Source of the DNA: Pseudoalteromonas luteoviolacea S2607 | GTDB lineage: Bacteria; Pseudomonadota; Gammaproteobacteria; Enterobacterales; Alteromonadaceae | Assembly (NCBI RefSeq): GCF_001625575.1 | Contig: NZ_AUXV01000011.1 | Coordinates: 62,001-126,000 of the forward strand | DNA: 64,000 bases | Direction of reading: 5' to 3' | In this document: positions 1-8,181 of the stretch, in pieces | How the letters are laid out: the number at the start of each line of letters is the position of its first letter | How positions within the stretch are numbered: the stretch's first letter is position 1 | The notes under the pieces: generated by a model | What the model was told of the DNA's origin: nothing | The model's database searches: none | Seen by the model: only the letters and a program-made list of their open reading frames with translations | Program-made: the position numbers and the translations under genes

Positions 1-192
1 CAGCGTTTCCTATCTCAGCCGTTCTTCGTTGCTGAGGTATTCACTGGTGCACCTGGTAAATACGTATCTCTTAAAGACACAATCTCTGGCTTTAAGGGCA
101 TCCTAAACGGTGATTACGATGATATGCCTGAGCAGGCATTCTACATGGTTGGCTCAATCGACGAAGCAGTTGATAAAGCTAAAAACATGTAA
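1..192 (+). CDS. atpD: F1-ATPase subunit beta, 3' end (partial)
   Basis: This is the C-terminal 63 codons of the catalytic beta subunit of the F1Fo ATP synthase; the 5' part is outside the window. The reading frame is open from base 1. It shows the conserved AtpD C-terminal segments [21 protein letters not shown] and [12 protein letters not shown] and ends in KAKNM. Thirteen bases separate the stop from atpC, as in the usual atp operon order, so the call is very safe. Confidence 0.97.
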   Translation, partial: QRFLSQPFFVAEVFTGAPGKYVSLKDTISGFKGILNGDYDDMPEQAFYMVGSIDEAVDKAKNM

Positions 193-205
193 TTAGGAGG
201 TTGTT

Positions 206-622
206 ATGGCAATGACAGTACAACTTGACGTAGTGAGCGCAGAGAAGAGTGTATTCTCAGGTTCTGTAGCGACTATTCAAGTAACAGGTAGTGAAGGTGA
301 ACTAGGTATTCACCCTGGCCACGCGCCACTCCTGACTGGCCTAAAACCTGGTATGGTACGTTTGGTTAAAGAAGATGGTGCAGAAGAGATCATCTACGTC
401 GCAGGCGGTACGCTTGAAGTTCAACCAAAGACAGTAACTGTTCTAGCGGACGTTGCTATCCGTGGTGAAGAGCTTGATGAGCAAGCTGCTGAAGAAGCCA
501 GACGTGAAGCTCAAGCGCAAATCTCTTCAGGCTCAACAGCTGATCTTGATTATAATCGAGCGGCTGTACAGCTAGAAGAAGCGCTTGCACAGCTACGCGT
601 TATTCGCCAGTTGCGCAAATAA
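206..622 (+). CDS. atpC: F1-ATPase subunit epsilon
   Basis: The 138-residue epsilon subunit of ATP synthase, part of the rotor central stalk and an intrinsic inhibitor of ATP hydrolysis. The N-terminal beta-sandwich (about residues 5-85) carries the family signatures [26 protein letters not shown] and [27 protein letters not shown], each only partly quoted in the usual alignments. The C-terminal helical hairpin (about 90-138) ends [16 protein letters not shown]. Length is normal. A strong ribosome site (TAGGAGG) lies about 6 bases upstream of the ATG. It is the last gene of the atp operon and a strong terminator follows. Confidence 0.97.
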   Translation: MAMTVQLDVVSAEKSVFSGSVATIQVTGSEGELGIHPGHAPLLTGLKPGMVRLVKEDGAEEIIYVAGGTLEVQPKTVTVLADVAIRGEELDEQAAEEARREAQAQISSGSTADLDYNRAAVQLEEALAQLRVIRQLRK

Positions 623-641
623 CCAACCACCTATTTGGTTT

Positions 642-677
642 AAAGCCCACGCTAGGGTAACTTAGCGTGGGCTTTTT
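642..677 (+). terminator. Rho-independent terminator of the atp operon
   Basis: A 13-bp perfect stem (642-654 pairing with 663-675, core AGCCCACGCTA/TAGCGTGGGCT) with an 8-base loop runs straight into a T run. It begins about 20 bases after the atpC stop. Confidence 0.93.
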
Positions 678-1123
678 ATTTTGTCGAAAAAGCTAACCTC
701 TGCAATAGGGGTGTAAAACTATTGTGTGTCAATACCGTCTAGATTGATGCGCTTGGTGTTATTCATAGGGATAGAGAGCATAGTCCAGCTTCGAAAAGAA
801 AAGGGATGAATGAAAAAGCAGTTTAAGCTGGTCCTTATTTATTATCTAACTTTTTAGTTTTGATTAAAAGGTACTGTTCTTAAGCTGGGGCGTACTATCT
901 ATGCTTTAGTCTATTAGTAACTATTCATCGAATCTGAGTGAAGAATTGTTCACATTCATGGATATTTAAAATAGTATAGCTAAAGGTCCTATATTTGGGC
1001 GTCAGCCATGGCGTACTTAACTTAAGTGCATTGTATTAAATAGTCAGCTCTTTTTCTTGTGGGCAAGCATACAAGAGCTTACATATTTACACTGCTGTTA
1101 TTCCTATATCCTCAAATAAGAAT
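678..1123. other. Intergenic region upstream of the winged-helix regulator
   Basis: About 450 bases without a convincing gene in either strand. It is AT-rich and must hold the promoter of the regulator starting at 1124. The word AAGCTGG occurs twice (near 827 and 883), but I see no clear operator, hairpin or small gene with a ribosome site. Confidence 0.6.
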
Positions 1124-3313
1124 ATGAATATTGTTGCGTTTTGTAAAAATATAGAAAAAATACAACTGGAATCATGGACGATATATCCAGAAAAACAATT
1201 ACTAACAGACAACGATAAAATTGAAAGGGAGTTGGAGCCTTTGCTATTTAGAATGCTGTTATATTTTATTGATAACAGTCATCGCATTGTCACGCGCCAA
1301 GAGCTCACAGACGAAGTTTGGCAACAGCCTTATGTTGATGATAATGCTATTAACAGAGCGATTTCAGAATTACGCAAAGCACTAAAATCTGACAAGCAAC
1401 GTGGCCAGACTTTGAAGACACATTATCGGACTGGCTATAGCTTTGTTTTAGATGTGGAGATCATCTATAAAGGAACGGACGCTAAACAGCATCTCGCGAA
1501 GGAGCCTCAAGGGCTAGCTCAAGACAGTACGAGGGCTCCGGATTCACAATCCCCTTATATTTCTAAAAACACTTCTACTCGTTACAACGCAAAGCTTATG
1601 TGGGGCTCGGTGGCGCTGAGCGCCTGTATGTTTGTTGGGGTGTTAATCAATTCATATTTATCTTCGCCTAATGTAAACGCACATCCTGGCTCGAGCAGAG
1701 GTAACTTTAATGACTATGTTACGCAGCTCGATAAAGAGATCCTAACGTGGAGCAAGGGGTCTGTGGCATTCCAAGAAATGTCTCCAGATAGTGCACTATT
1801 AGCATATTCATTTTTAGCTGAAGGGGAGCGCACCTCAGCACTTTACGTTAAGGATATGAAGTCCTTACAAAATATTAGATTGGTGAAAAAGGAAGGTGTG
1901 AACGTCATGCCTACGGGGTGGGCTGAAGACCATTTACAGCTTTATTATCAAGTAAGCAGTATCGGAGAAAATAAAGTTTGCGAGCTTTGGTCAGCGACCT
2001 TTGAACCGGGGTTGCTCGATGCGCGACATGAGAAAGTCTGGGATTGCAGTGCTGAGCGTAGAATGAGTGTAACGAGTATGGATGATACCTTGCTGTACAC
2101 TAAATATGATTATCGCGACAGGCCATATATATCAGCTATTTTTAGCAAAGACTTAAAAAGTGGGACTGAGTTTCAGGTAACCTCACCCAATATTCGTTTT
2201 AGTGGCGATTTTTACGTTAAATTGTCTCATAACAAACATGATATTTTGTTTTTACGCTCGATCAAAAATGGCACTGCCATTTTCAAAGCCAATGCTGATG
2301 GCAGTGATCAAGAGTTGTTAGTGCGTCTAAACTATAAGCTTCGTTCGGTTGAATGGTCAGAAGATGACAGCCGAGTAATGTGGTTTGATCATAATGAAAA
2401 CAAGCTTATGACCTATGAATTAGCGACAAAAATTGTATCGAGCACCTATTACCCACTGGAGAAAGAAATACACGGTTATATGGTTGTGTCGCCTGAGCAG
2501 CTAATATTCTCGACTAAGTTATTAGATGGTAATATCTATCGAATTGATGAAGGTGATGACGTACCTTCGTTAATTCCCTTCTCTGTATCGGATGCGACAG
2601 AATCTTTAGTGGCACCATTCAACCATGCAAATGGCGGGATATACCTGGCCCGAGGTGCTAGGAATCAATCATTGTGGAAAATTATTGAAGGTGTACGCAC
2701 CAAGTTATTAGAGTTGCCAACCACTGAAATCGTTGATATTGCGCTATCTGCAGATGATAGCCAGATACTCGTCGCATACCAAAATTACCTAGAAATCATT
2801 GCTATGAGTAATTTAGAGGTTGTCGATAGTATTGCTGTTAGTGACACAATCGCAGATGCTAATTGGGGACTTCAAAACAATATTTTGATGACGCTAGTGA
2901 AGGATACGAGCGATGCATGGAGTTATAATCTTGCTGAGAAAAAATTTGTCCGCTTGACTAAAAAGGGCATTCACTCTGCCAGAATGATAGATGAACATCA
3001 CTTATATTATTTTGATAAGAGTTACAGGCTTTTTAAACGTGACATTGTGACAGGCAAGGAGCTAGAGCTGTTAGACTTATCGGATACAACCCATTTAAGT
3101 TGGTCTATCACTGGCAATTTTGTTTACTTTAGTTCTGGTAATAGCGTAAGTAAAATGGACTTGAATAGTCTCGTTGTGACACGTTTATTAAATGTTGAGC
3201 GTAAAACAGACTCTTTCTTTGGTATTTTTACAGGGGCTAAAGAAGGGCAAGTGTATGTCTATGCTAAGCGGTTGCAAAATAATCACTTGTTGAATGTGTC
3301 GGTTGCCAAATAA
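1124..3313 (+). CDS. Membrane-anchored winged-helix (CadC/ToxR-like) regulator with beta-propeller-like C-terminus
   Basis: A 729-residue one-component regulator. Residues about 15-112 form an OmpR/PhoB-type winged helix: EPLLFRMLLYFIDN, ...VTRQELTDEVW and AINRAISELRKAL, ending in the TGYSF wing strand. A Ser/Thr/Gln-rich linker leads to a single membrane helix at about 159-179 (WGSVALSACMFVGVLI). The roughly 540-residue C-terminal part is presumably periplasmic. It contains repeats of the TolB/PD40 kind, such as ADGSDQELL, SVEWSEDDSRVMWF and LSADDSQILVAY. This layout is known for CadC/ToxR relatives, which bind DNA while membrane-bound and sense periplasmic signals. The gene stands alone, next to the RiPP block, so it may control that block; that link is inference. 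The ribosome site is weak. Confidence 0.85.
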   Translation: MNIVAFCKNIEKIQLESWTIYPEKQLLTDNDKIERELEPLLFRMLLYFIDNSHRIVTRQELTDEVWQQPYVDDNAINRAISELRKALKSDKQRGQTLKTHYRTGYSFVLDVEIIYKGTDAKQHLAKEPQGLAQDSTRAPDSQSPYISKNTSTRYNAKLMWGSVALSACMFVGVLINSYLSSPNVNAHPGSSRGNFNDYVTQLDKEILTWSKGSVAFQEMSPDSALLAYSFLAEGERTSALYVKDMKSLQNIRLVKKEGVNVMPTGWAEDHLQLYYQVSSIGENKVCELWSATFEPGLLDARHEKVWDCSAERRMSVTSMDDTLLYTKYDYRDRPYISAIFSKDLKSGTEFQVTSPNIRFSGDFYVKLSHNKHDILFLRSIKNGTAIFKANADGSDQELLVRLNYKLRSVEWSEDDSRVMWFDHNENKLMTYELATKIVSSTYYPLEKEIHGYMVVSPEQLIFSTKLLDGNIYRIDEGDDVPSLIPFSVSDATESLVAPFNHANGGIYLARGARNQSLWKIIEGVRTKLLELPTTEIVDIALSADDSQILVAYQNYLEIIAMSNLEVVDSIAVSDTIADANWGLQNNILMTLVKDTSDAWSYNLAEKKFVRLTKKGIHSARMIDEHHLYYFDKSYRLFKRDIVTGKELELLDLSDTTHLSWSITGNFVYFSSGNSVSKMDLNSLVVTRLLNVERKTDSFFGIFTGAKEGQVYVYAKRLQNNHLLNVSVAK

Positions 3314-4310
3314 GCAATGTTTTGAGCTCAATCTATTGTAATTAAATAAGAGCTCGCAATTTACCTCCATATTACCCATTGACAGCTTAAAAGCTTCTTT
3401 CGTTGTAATTCATTAATTATGTATATGAGAGAAGCGCAAAGCGACTACATGCTATGTATTGCTGTATACATTGTTAGCCTCTTTACACTCACCGGCATTG
3501 CTTTCTATATGCTAAGTTCAATTCACTGATAATTTTTACTGTCAGCGATGACGTCGCATGACGCATTTTTGGGCGCCTATTTTTTACTGCTTCTGTAAAA
3601 AATGACAGTTACTCTGATTCTTCTGTTTTACTACTATGGGCGTGCGCGTTAAGCAATATTCCTGAAGGCGATTTTGGTATATGCACAGTATTCAAGGCTG
3701 TTCAAATACATAGCTGTATGCGATTTATTGGCTTAAAGGATATAGCAAAGTTGCAACCAATTAAGTAGTAAAAGGAGTGCATAAAGGATACTGAAGTTCG
3801 CGCACTAAAAATAATAATAAAGAGAGAAATTCGGTCGTGACAAGGATGTCACATCAGGGAGTGGCGAATAAACAGTATGGAGACTATGACACACATCTGA
3901 GTTTTCGGATTAGGGCAAGATGCCGACCATACTGAGTTCTCGCAGGGAAGAATAGTGATAGCTTGAGGCAGGACTGGAGCGCTTTGACTCACGGAATCGG
4001 AATGCCTTTTCGTTTTCTGGCAAGGGAGCTAACCTCACCAATTGATATAAGGAGATACAGAAAAGTGCAGCACAGCAAAGTGCGGTATTGAAGTAGATCG
4101 GTCGTAATTGGGTTTACTATTCAGTTTTGCCTTTTCGTTTTTGGCAAGGACGCCAACCCTCCTACAACAGGCCTATTCTATATTGGCAAATACGCTAACC
4201 GAGTATAGCCGGAGGACGTATAGATTCAGGCACAGTGGCACCAAATCCGCTAAGAGGAGATGTAGGGCTGCCTATATTTATTCCTTAAAAACTAAAAGCA
4301 GGGTAATATC
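3314..4310. other. Long intergenic region, possibly decayed or regulatory
   Basis: Nearly 1 kb with no convincing gene of normal size. It holds a perfect dyad GTGAC-N6-GTCAC at 3836-3851 and an interrupted pair of GAGCTC words at 3324-3355. A 36-codon open frame at 3419-3529 would encode a hydrophobic single-helix peptide but has no visible ribosome site. The last 400 bases contain degenerate direct repeats, listed separately. A leader or promoter for the small peptide gene at 4311 must lie at the right end. Confidence 0.5.
3901..4200. repeat. Four degenerate ~28-bp direct repeats
   Basis: Four related segments lie at 3901-3928, 4006-4034, 4131-4158 and 4173-4200. The common pattern is TTTTCG-rich on the left, GGCAAG in the middle and GC(T/C)AACC on the right. 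The second and third copies are closest (CTTTTCGTTTT plus GGCAAGG shared); the fourth shares GGCAA, ACGC and AACC. Spacing is irregular (about 105, 125 and 42 bases). The block ends about 110 bases before the double-glycine peptide gene. It could be a worn repeat family or a set of protein-binding sites; I cannot tell which. Confidence 0.5.
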
Positions 4311-4484
4311 ATGAAAATAAAATTAAGAAATTGCAATTTCCCAAAGTTATCTATCACAAGCACTGAGGACAAGGCGCAAGAGGCAATGTGCATTGCTGGT
4401 GGTGTCAAAGCTCGCCATACATCAAACAATGGCTTGGTGATTATGATATCTTCAATGCGCCGCGGTTTAGATAGCATGTGCTAA
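4311..4484 (+). CDS. Candidate double-glycine RiPP precursor with cysteines
   Basis: A 57-codon gene encoding a peptide with a leader-like N-terminal half ending AQEAMCIAGG, followed by a 26-residue tail that begins VKARHTSNNG and ends RRGLDSMC. The tail contains Thr, several Ser and a single terminal Cys; two more Cys lie in the leader (positions 8 and 27). The Gly-Gly at residues 30-31 fits processing by a C39 peptidase/ABC exporter, and one is encoded at 11.8 kb. An AGGG ribosome site lies 6-9 bases upstream. No paralogue of this peptide is present in the window. It could be a lanthipeptide or microcin substrate or an unrelated small protein, so confidence in the function is modest. Confidence 0.5.
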   Translation: MKIKLRNCNFPKLSITSTEDKAQEAMCIAGGVKARHTSNNGLVIMISSMRRGLDSMC

Positions 4485-4618
4485 TTCGAACCGCGAGCTT
4501 GGCTGGAGTGATTTGACAGCTTTGCTTTTACTGATTCAGCTTTATTTAAGAGGCAGAATCAAGCACTGGTGCTTGAGTGGATAAGCGATAATACTGTTTA
4601 GGCGGGATGAAAGCCTCT

Positions 4619-5272
4619 TTAGAGGCTGTGATTGAATAAGTATTTTACGATTGCTTGCTGTCTGTTTGCGCTGTTGGTTTTTATAATACAGTTACTTAAG
4701 TGAAAGTTCACCGTCCGCTCTGAAATCCCCAGTATTTGGCTGATCTCCCATGATGTTTTTCCTTCTGACGCCCATAGAATGCAGTCGCGTTCGCGTTTTG
4801 TGATGTTAATTCTCTCCTTAGATAAACACCTTTTTAAAGCAAGTAATAAATGGGGCCCTAAAATACTCCAATACCACTCTTGTTGTTGCGAGGAAAAAAA
4901 GGCACTACTTGTGATGAATATAGAACCTAAAATACCACTCACACCTCTAATAGGAATCGCCAGAGCATGTGCACAACCTTTCAGATCTATCGAGTAGGCG
5001 CTGCAGTATTCTCTGCAATTTTCATAAATTAGGTCTAATGAGGTTTCTTCTTCGATATCTCGACAATGAGTCCCAACGATGTGATGGTGATAAGAGGTTG
5101 GGGACAGTGGTTGGAAACCTATCATATGTATAGAGTTGCATTGAGTGATAGTTGCAACTTCACTCAACCATTCCTCTATTTGAGTTAGTGAGTGAATCCT
5201 TTCTGCTTTATTGATGAGTGGTTTAAAACTCAGTATGTCTGCAAATGTACTTTCTAAGTTGTTGTTAGTCAT
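4619..5272 (-). CDS. LuxR-family transcriptional regulator (solo, first copy)
   Basis: A 217-residue regulator. The C-terminal LuxR helix-turn-helix is clear at about 155-215: ITKRERDCILWASEGKTSWE, ISQILGISERTVNFHLSNC, then an AIVKYL helix. The N-terminal 150 residues look like a diverged autoinducer-binding domain. The motif IPIRGVSGILGSIFI matches the GLS/PI-G-G part of that fold, but the usual Tyr/Asp-Pro pocket motif is absent. No luxI-type synthase is in the window, so it is a solo. Its HTH is almost the same as that of the second LuxR protein at 7.1 kb, while the sensor parts differ strongly. A short hairpin (GCCTC-TTTA-GAGGC, 4610-4623) overlaps the stop codon and may act as a weak terminator. 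Confidence 0.85.
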   Translation of the reverse strand: MTNNNLESTFADILSFKPLINKAERIHSLTQIEEWLSEVATITQCNSIHMIGFQPLSPTSYHHHIVGTHCRDIEEETSLDLIYENCREYCSAYSIDLKGCAHALAIPIRGVSGILGSIFITSSAFFSSQQQEWYWSILGPHLLLALKRCLSKERINITKRERDCILWASEGKTSWEISQILGISERTVNFHLSNCIIKTNSANRQQAIVKYLFNHSL

Positions 5273-5965
5273 CTCAATTCCCGCATTTGATACGCATTGG
5301 TTATGTGTATAGTGGCGTTAATTGTATTTCCTTGCAAATTTTTAAATTTAAAAAAATAAACAGTAAAAACAATGATTTAAGGTTGTTTATTATAATTAAA
5401 ATGGTTGTGTAATAGAATCTTCATACGTATGTTAGCGCAGGCTATGATTTATTAATTATTCCGAATCATTTAGAGCCGCATTTTTCAATTCTGTTGCTGC
5501 GTGCTATTCAATTTTATGCCTTTTAGGGACTTGAATTTGGTTAAATGGTTTCTGGAGATAACAGAACTGTCGGCTGTTTAAGATATGGCAATAATACAGA
5601 TTTAATAAGGAGCGGTGTTCAATCGATGCTCGTTTTTGAAGGAGCAGCAAGGGACTATTGTTTAATTAAGGTGAAGGCTGACAGCACCCTGTATGGGAAC
5701 ACTCAAATGTGCCGTGCCTATTTCGGTCCACAACTTATAGAGTCGGTATGACAAGGTACATTAGAGGATACATTAATGTGCATCTTAGACAGGAAGTAAC
5801 TCTGGTTTAGGGCCGTTTATACGGTATTAAGCGCGTTATAAACGGTGCATAAGCCGGCCTAATATTGAATTAGTCTGCGAATCAGAAGTGAAAAAGCGCC
5901 CTAAAACAATCAGCGGACACGGGTGCTGGCTGTAAGGACGCTTGTAAAATTAGTCGGTAACGCGA
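5273..5965. other. Intergenic region between LuxR gene and MBL gene
   Basis: Almost 700 bases with no convincing gene. The left part is very AT-rich and should contain the promoter of the minus-strand LuxR gene. An inverted repeat at 5813-5821/5837-5845 (CCGTTTATA ... TATAAACGG, 15-base spacer) lies about 120 bases beyond the stop of the MBL-fold gene and could end transcription of that operon or be an operator. A 68-codon plus-strand open frame at 5545-5751 has no recognisable features and is not called. Confidence 0.5.
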
Positions 5966-7063
5966 TTACAGTAATTCAGTGAACTTAAATGACTCTCCCA
6001 TGCCAAGCACTCGCACTTTAAAGTTTGGCTTGAATGTTTTGGCTGCGTAAGCCAATCTGCGCAGGGGTTCATTGACATGTTCAAAGCCCAGTTGCCAAGT
6101 ACCATATCCCCAGGGGACAAATACTTTACATTGAAGATCTTGGGCTGCTTGTAGCGCATCTTCTGGGGATAAATGCACACTTCTGAAATGTTTTCCGTAG
6201 GTAACAATCGGCATCATACACACATCCATATTTCCATATTTCTTTTGAATATCCTTGAAAATAGGGCTATAGCCCGTATCACCTGCAAAATAGATAGTCT
6301 GTTCACCTGCTTTAATGATCCAGCCACCCCAAAGGCTGTCATGCTGGCCAAAAATACCATGTTTAGAATAGTGGTGCGCTGGAACAAAATGAATATTGCT
6401 TTGTTTATATTTAACTTCAGTAAACCAGTCTAAAGCATACACATTGTTGTAGCGTCCGACTAATTCGCTTTGCATCCCCAAAGGTAAAAATATATCTACG
6501 TCTTTCCCAAGTTTTGATAATGTTTCATTTGAAAAATGATCATAATGACCGTGGGATATCAGTACACTGTCAACAAAGGCTAAATCTTTGGGTTCAATAG
6601 GCGCAGGTCCCAAGCGCTTCAGCTCATCAAATATCATAGTGCCAAGCTTGCCTACAATGCCATCGAACTCTCCGAAAACAGGGTCAGTTAAGTAACTATT
6701 GCCCAAACCATCTTGGATTAAAAAACTTGCATGGCCTAACCAAGTAATCACATTACGAGATTGACGGTTTATTGATGTTGGATACTGGTTGTTTGCAAAA
6801 TTATAACCATGACTTTTATCGAACCCTGAATAAGCCAGTCGAAAAAAACTATCTGCTATCGGTTTCCTTTCTTCGGTTGTTAAAAAGTCCATCGTGTCGA
6901 TTTTATGACGTGGCAAAAGCTCCTCAAACGGCGAATCATAAAGGTTTTCAAAGGGTTTTACAGAGTCTGCGTGCTTTTTAATAACTGGTAGCGGCGTTTG
7001 GTTGGAGTTGCACGCCACTACCAGCATTGCTGAACACAGTCCAATGTATTTAACCGCTCGCAT
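5966..7063 (-). CDS. Metallo-beta-lactamase-fold lipoprotein (NAPE-PLD/UlaG-like)
   Basis: A 365-residue hydrolase-fold protein with an N-terminal lipobox (LVVAC near residue 18), so probably envelope-anchored. The MBL fold is clear: WLGHASFLIQ, TDPVF, the metal motif SHGHYDHF (HxHxDH), PAHHYSKHG, FAGDTGYSP and the C-terminal HLSPEDALQAA. This layout matches the NAPE-hydrolysing phospholipase D/RomA and UlaG-like branch rather than true beta-lactamases. Known substrates in that branch are phosphodiesters or lactones; the substrate here is unknown. It is the last gene of the minus-strand run precursors - LuxR - MBL, 17 bases after the LuxR gene. That raises the possibility that it acts on the peptide product, its signal, or self-protection, but this is inference. 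Confidence 0.85.
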   Translation of the reverse strand: MRAVKYIGLCSAMLVVACNSNQTPLPVIKKHADSVKPFENLYDSPFEELLPRHKIDTMDFLTTEERKPIADSFFRLAYSGFDKSHGYNFANNQYPTSINRQSRNVITWLGHASFLIQDGLGNSYLTDPVFGEFDGIVGKLGTMIFDELKRLGPAPIEPKDLAFVDSVLISHGHYDHFSNETLSKLGKDVDIFLPLGMQSELVGRYNNVYALDWFTEVKYKQSNIHFVPAHHYSKHGIFGQHDSLWGGWIIKAGEQTIYFAGDTGYSPIFKDIQKKYGNMDVCMMPIVTYGKHFRSVHLSPEDALQAAQDLQCKVFVPWGYGTWQLGFEHVNEPLRRLAYAAKTFKPNFKVRVLGMGESFKFTELL

Positions 7064-7080
7064 TGTTGTTCCTTACAATT

Positions 7081-7752
7081 CTAAATGATGTTGGATACTA
7101 CGCACTTTGCGATTGCTTGCAGCCTATTCGCACTATTGGTCTTTTCAATGCAATTGGCGAGGTGGAAGTTTACTGTACGTTCCGACACCCCTAAAATTTG
7201 GCTAATCTCCCACGACGTTTTACCTTCACAGGCCCACAGTAAACAATCTCTTTCCCGCTTAGTTATTGGTATCAACTGTTGCTTTGATATTTTTATATAA
7301 GCACGCACTAAATGCGTTGCTATGGGTGACCAATACCAGCATAAATGTTCGATTTCTTGGGGGTTTTCAATATGTAAAAGTATTGCCCCATGCTCATTGT
7401 GGCCCGCGTGAACAGGCAGTAAATATAGATTTCGAGGATATAGGTTGCCAAATTGATGTAAAGCGACAGGTAAGGCATCACGATGACAGTGTTCCTGTAT
7501 TTCCTTTCTTAATAACAGTTGACGTATGTCACCGGGCAGGCGCCCAAATACTTTACTTTCAAGTGAAGTCGGTGTGATGTGATTGAAAGCAATGAAGCCC
7601 ACAAATCCAGATACAGAAGGTCCCTGAAGTTCAGCTACTAAGTCGCGAAAGTCAGTTTCTGTTTTAACATTATCTATTTTTTTAACGATATTACTAAAAG
7701 CAATCTGGGTGCAATTGTCCGTGGTCATTTTTGTAGAAAGTGCTGCATTCAT
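7081..7752 (-). CDS. LuxR-family transcriptional regulator (solo, second copy)
   Basis: A regulator of about 223 residues. I chose the ATG at 7752 because GGAG sits 8 bases upstream; an ATG at 7770 is also in frame. The C-terminal HTH (ITKRERDCLLWACEGKTSWE, ISQILGVSERTVNFHLANC) is almost identical to that of the LuxR protein at 4.6 kb. The N-terminal sensor region is very different from it and from classical acyl-homoserine-lactone receptors. The gene lies directly after the three small double-glycine peptide genes and before the MBL-fold gene, all on the same strand with small gaps, so it is probably cotranscribed and may control the cluster. Confidence 0.87.
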   Translation of the reverse strand: MNAALSTKMTTDNCTQIAFSNIVKKIDNVKTETDFRDLVAELQGPSVSGFVGFIAFNHITPTSLESKVFGRLPGDIRQLLLRKEIQEHCHRDALPVALHQFGNLYPRNLYLLPVHAGHNEHGAILLHIENPQEIEHLCWYWSPIATHLVRAYIKISKQQLIPITKRERDCLLWACEGKTSWEISQILGVSERTVNFHLANCIEKTNSANRLQAIAKCVVSNII

Positions 7753-7779
7753 TGCTACTACTCCATTCAATGTATTTCA

Positions 7780-7965
7780 TTAAATATCAGAAGGGCTAGT
7801 CACAGATGTGTCAGAGCTATCATCCGATACAGGTGGAGTGCTTGTTGTTTTAAGCTTGTATTGAGAAGTTGCCCCACCATTAATAACTTGAGTCATTTCA
7901 GCGGGTAGACGTTTATGGTCTTGGCTAAGGTTTTTGATGTTCTTTTTTATAATTGTTAGATGCAT
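7780..7965 (-). CDS. RiPP precursor peptide, divergent copy (A3)
   Basis: A peptide of 61 residues (62 if the adjoining ATG at 7968 is used; AAGGA sits 7 or 4 bases upstream respectively). The leader shares KKNIKNLSQD, KRLPAEMTQVINGG with the two upstream copies. The core after Gly-Gly is longer and different (starts ATSQYKLKTTSTPP), but keeps the tail SSDTSVTSPS. The core is very rich in Ser/Thr and has no cysteine. The stop lies 27 bases before the chosen LuxR start. Substrate of the LanB/LanC/C39 proteins at 10-18 kb is the best guess. Confidence 0.72.
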   Translation of the reverse strand: MHLTIIKKNIKNLSQDHKRLPAEMTQVINGGATSQYKLKTTSTPPVSDDSSDTSVTSPSDI

Positions 7966-8001
7966 CATCGTGTCCTTGGTGTTTGATATTTTAGTTTATG
8001 C

Positions 8002-8163
8002 TTAATTATTTGGGCCTGAGGGAACTGTGACCGACGTATCAGAGCTGCCGCCATGTAATTCTGGCATTGAGCCACCGTTGATAACTTTTGTCATATCAGC
8101 AGGAAGGCGCTTTTTATCTTGGCTAAGGTTTTTAATGTTCTTTTTATTAATAGCTAGTTTCAT
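8002..8163 (-). CDS. RiPP precursor peptide, copy A2
   Basis: A 53-residue peptide. The start at 8163 is preferred over an in-frame ATG at 8169 because AGAGGG lies 7-8 bases before the former and only 1-2 before the latter. The leader (MKLAINKKNIKNLSQD, then KKRLPADMTKVINGG) differs from copy A1 at two positions. The core starts SMPELHGGSSDTSVT and ends PSGPNN. It contains five Ser and two Thr and no cysteine. A second Gly-Gly inside the core (LHGG) gives a possible alternative cleavage site. Confidence 0.77.
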   Translation of the reverse strand: MKLAINKKNIKNLSQDKKRLPADMTKVINGGSMPELHGGSSDTSVTVPSGPNN

Positions 8164-8181
8164 ATTCATGCCCTCTGCGCA

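Noticed and set aside
3419-3529. 36-codon hydrophobic peptide frame
   Set aside because: One plausible membrane helix but no ribosome site and no context; kept only as a remark.
4108-4314. 68-codon plus-strand open frame before the small peptide gene
   Set aside because: It runs through two of the degenerate repeats, has no ribosome site and no recognisable domain; more likely a chance frame.
5545-5751. 68-codon plus-strand open frame in the LuxR-MBL gap
   Set aside because: No motif, no membrane or signal segment, and no convincing ribosome site.
5966-7063. MBL-fold protein as a quorum-quenching AHL lactonase
   Set aside because: Motif order fits the NAPE-PLD/UlaG-like branch, and the lipobox places it in the envelope; no specific support for AHLs.
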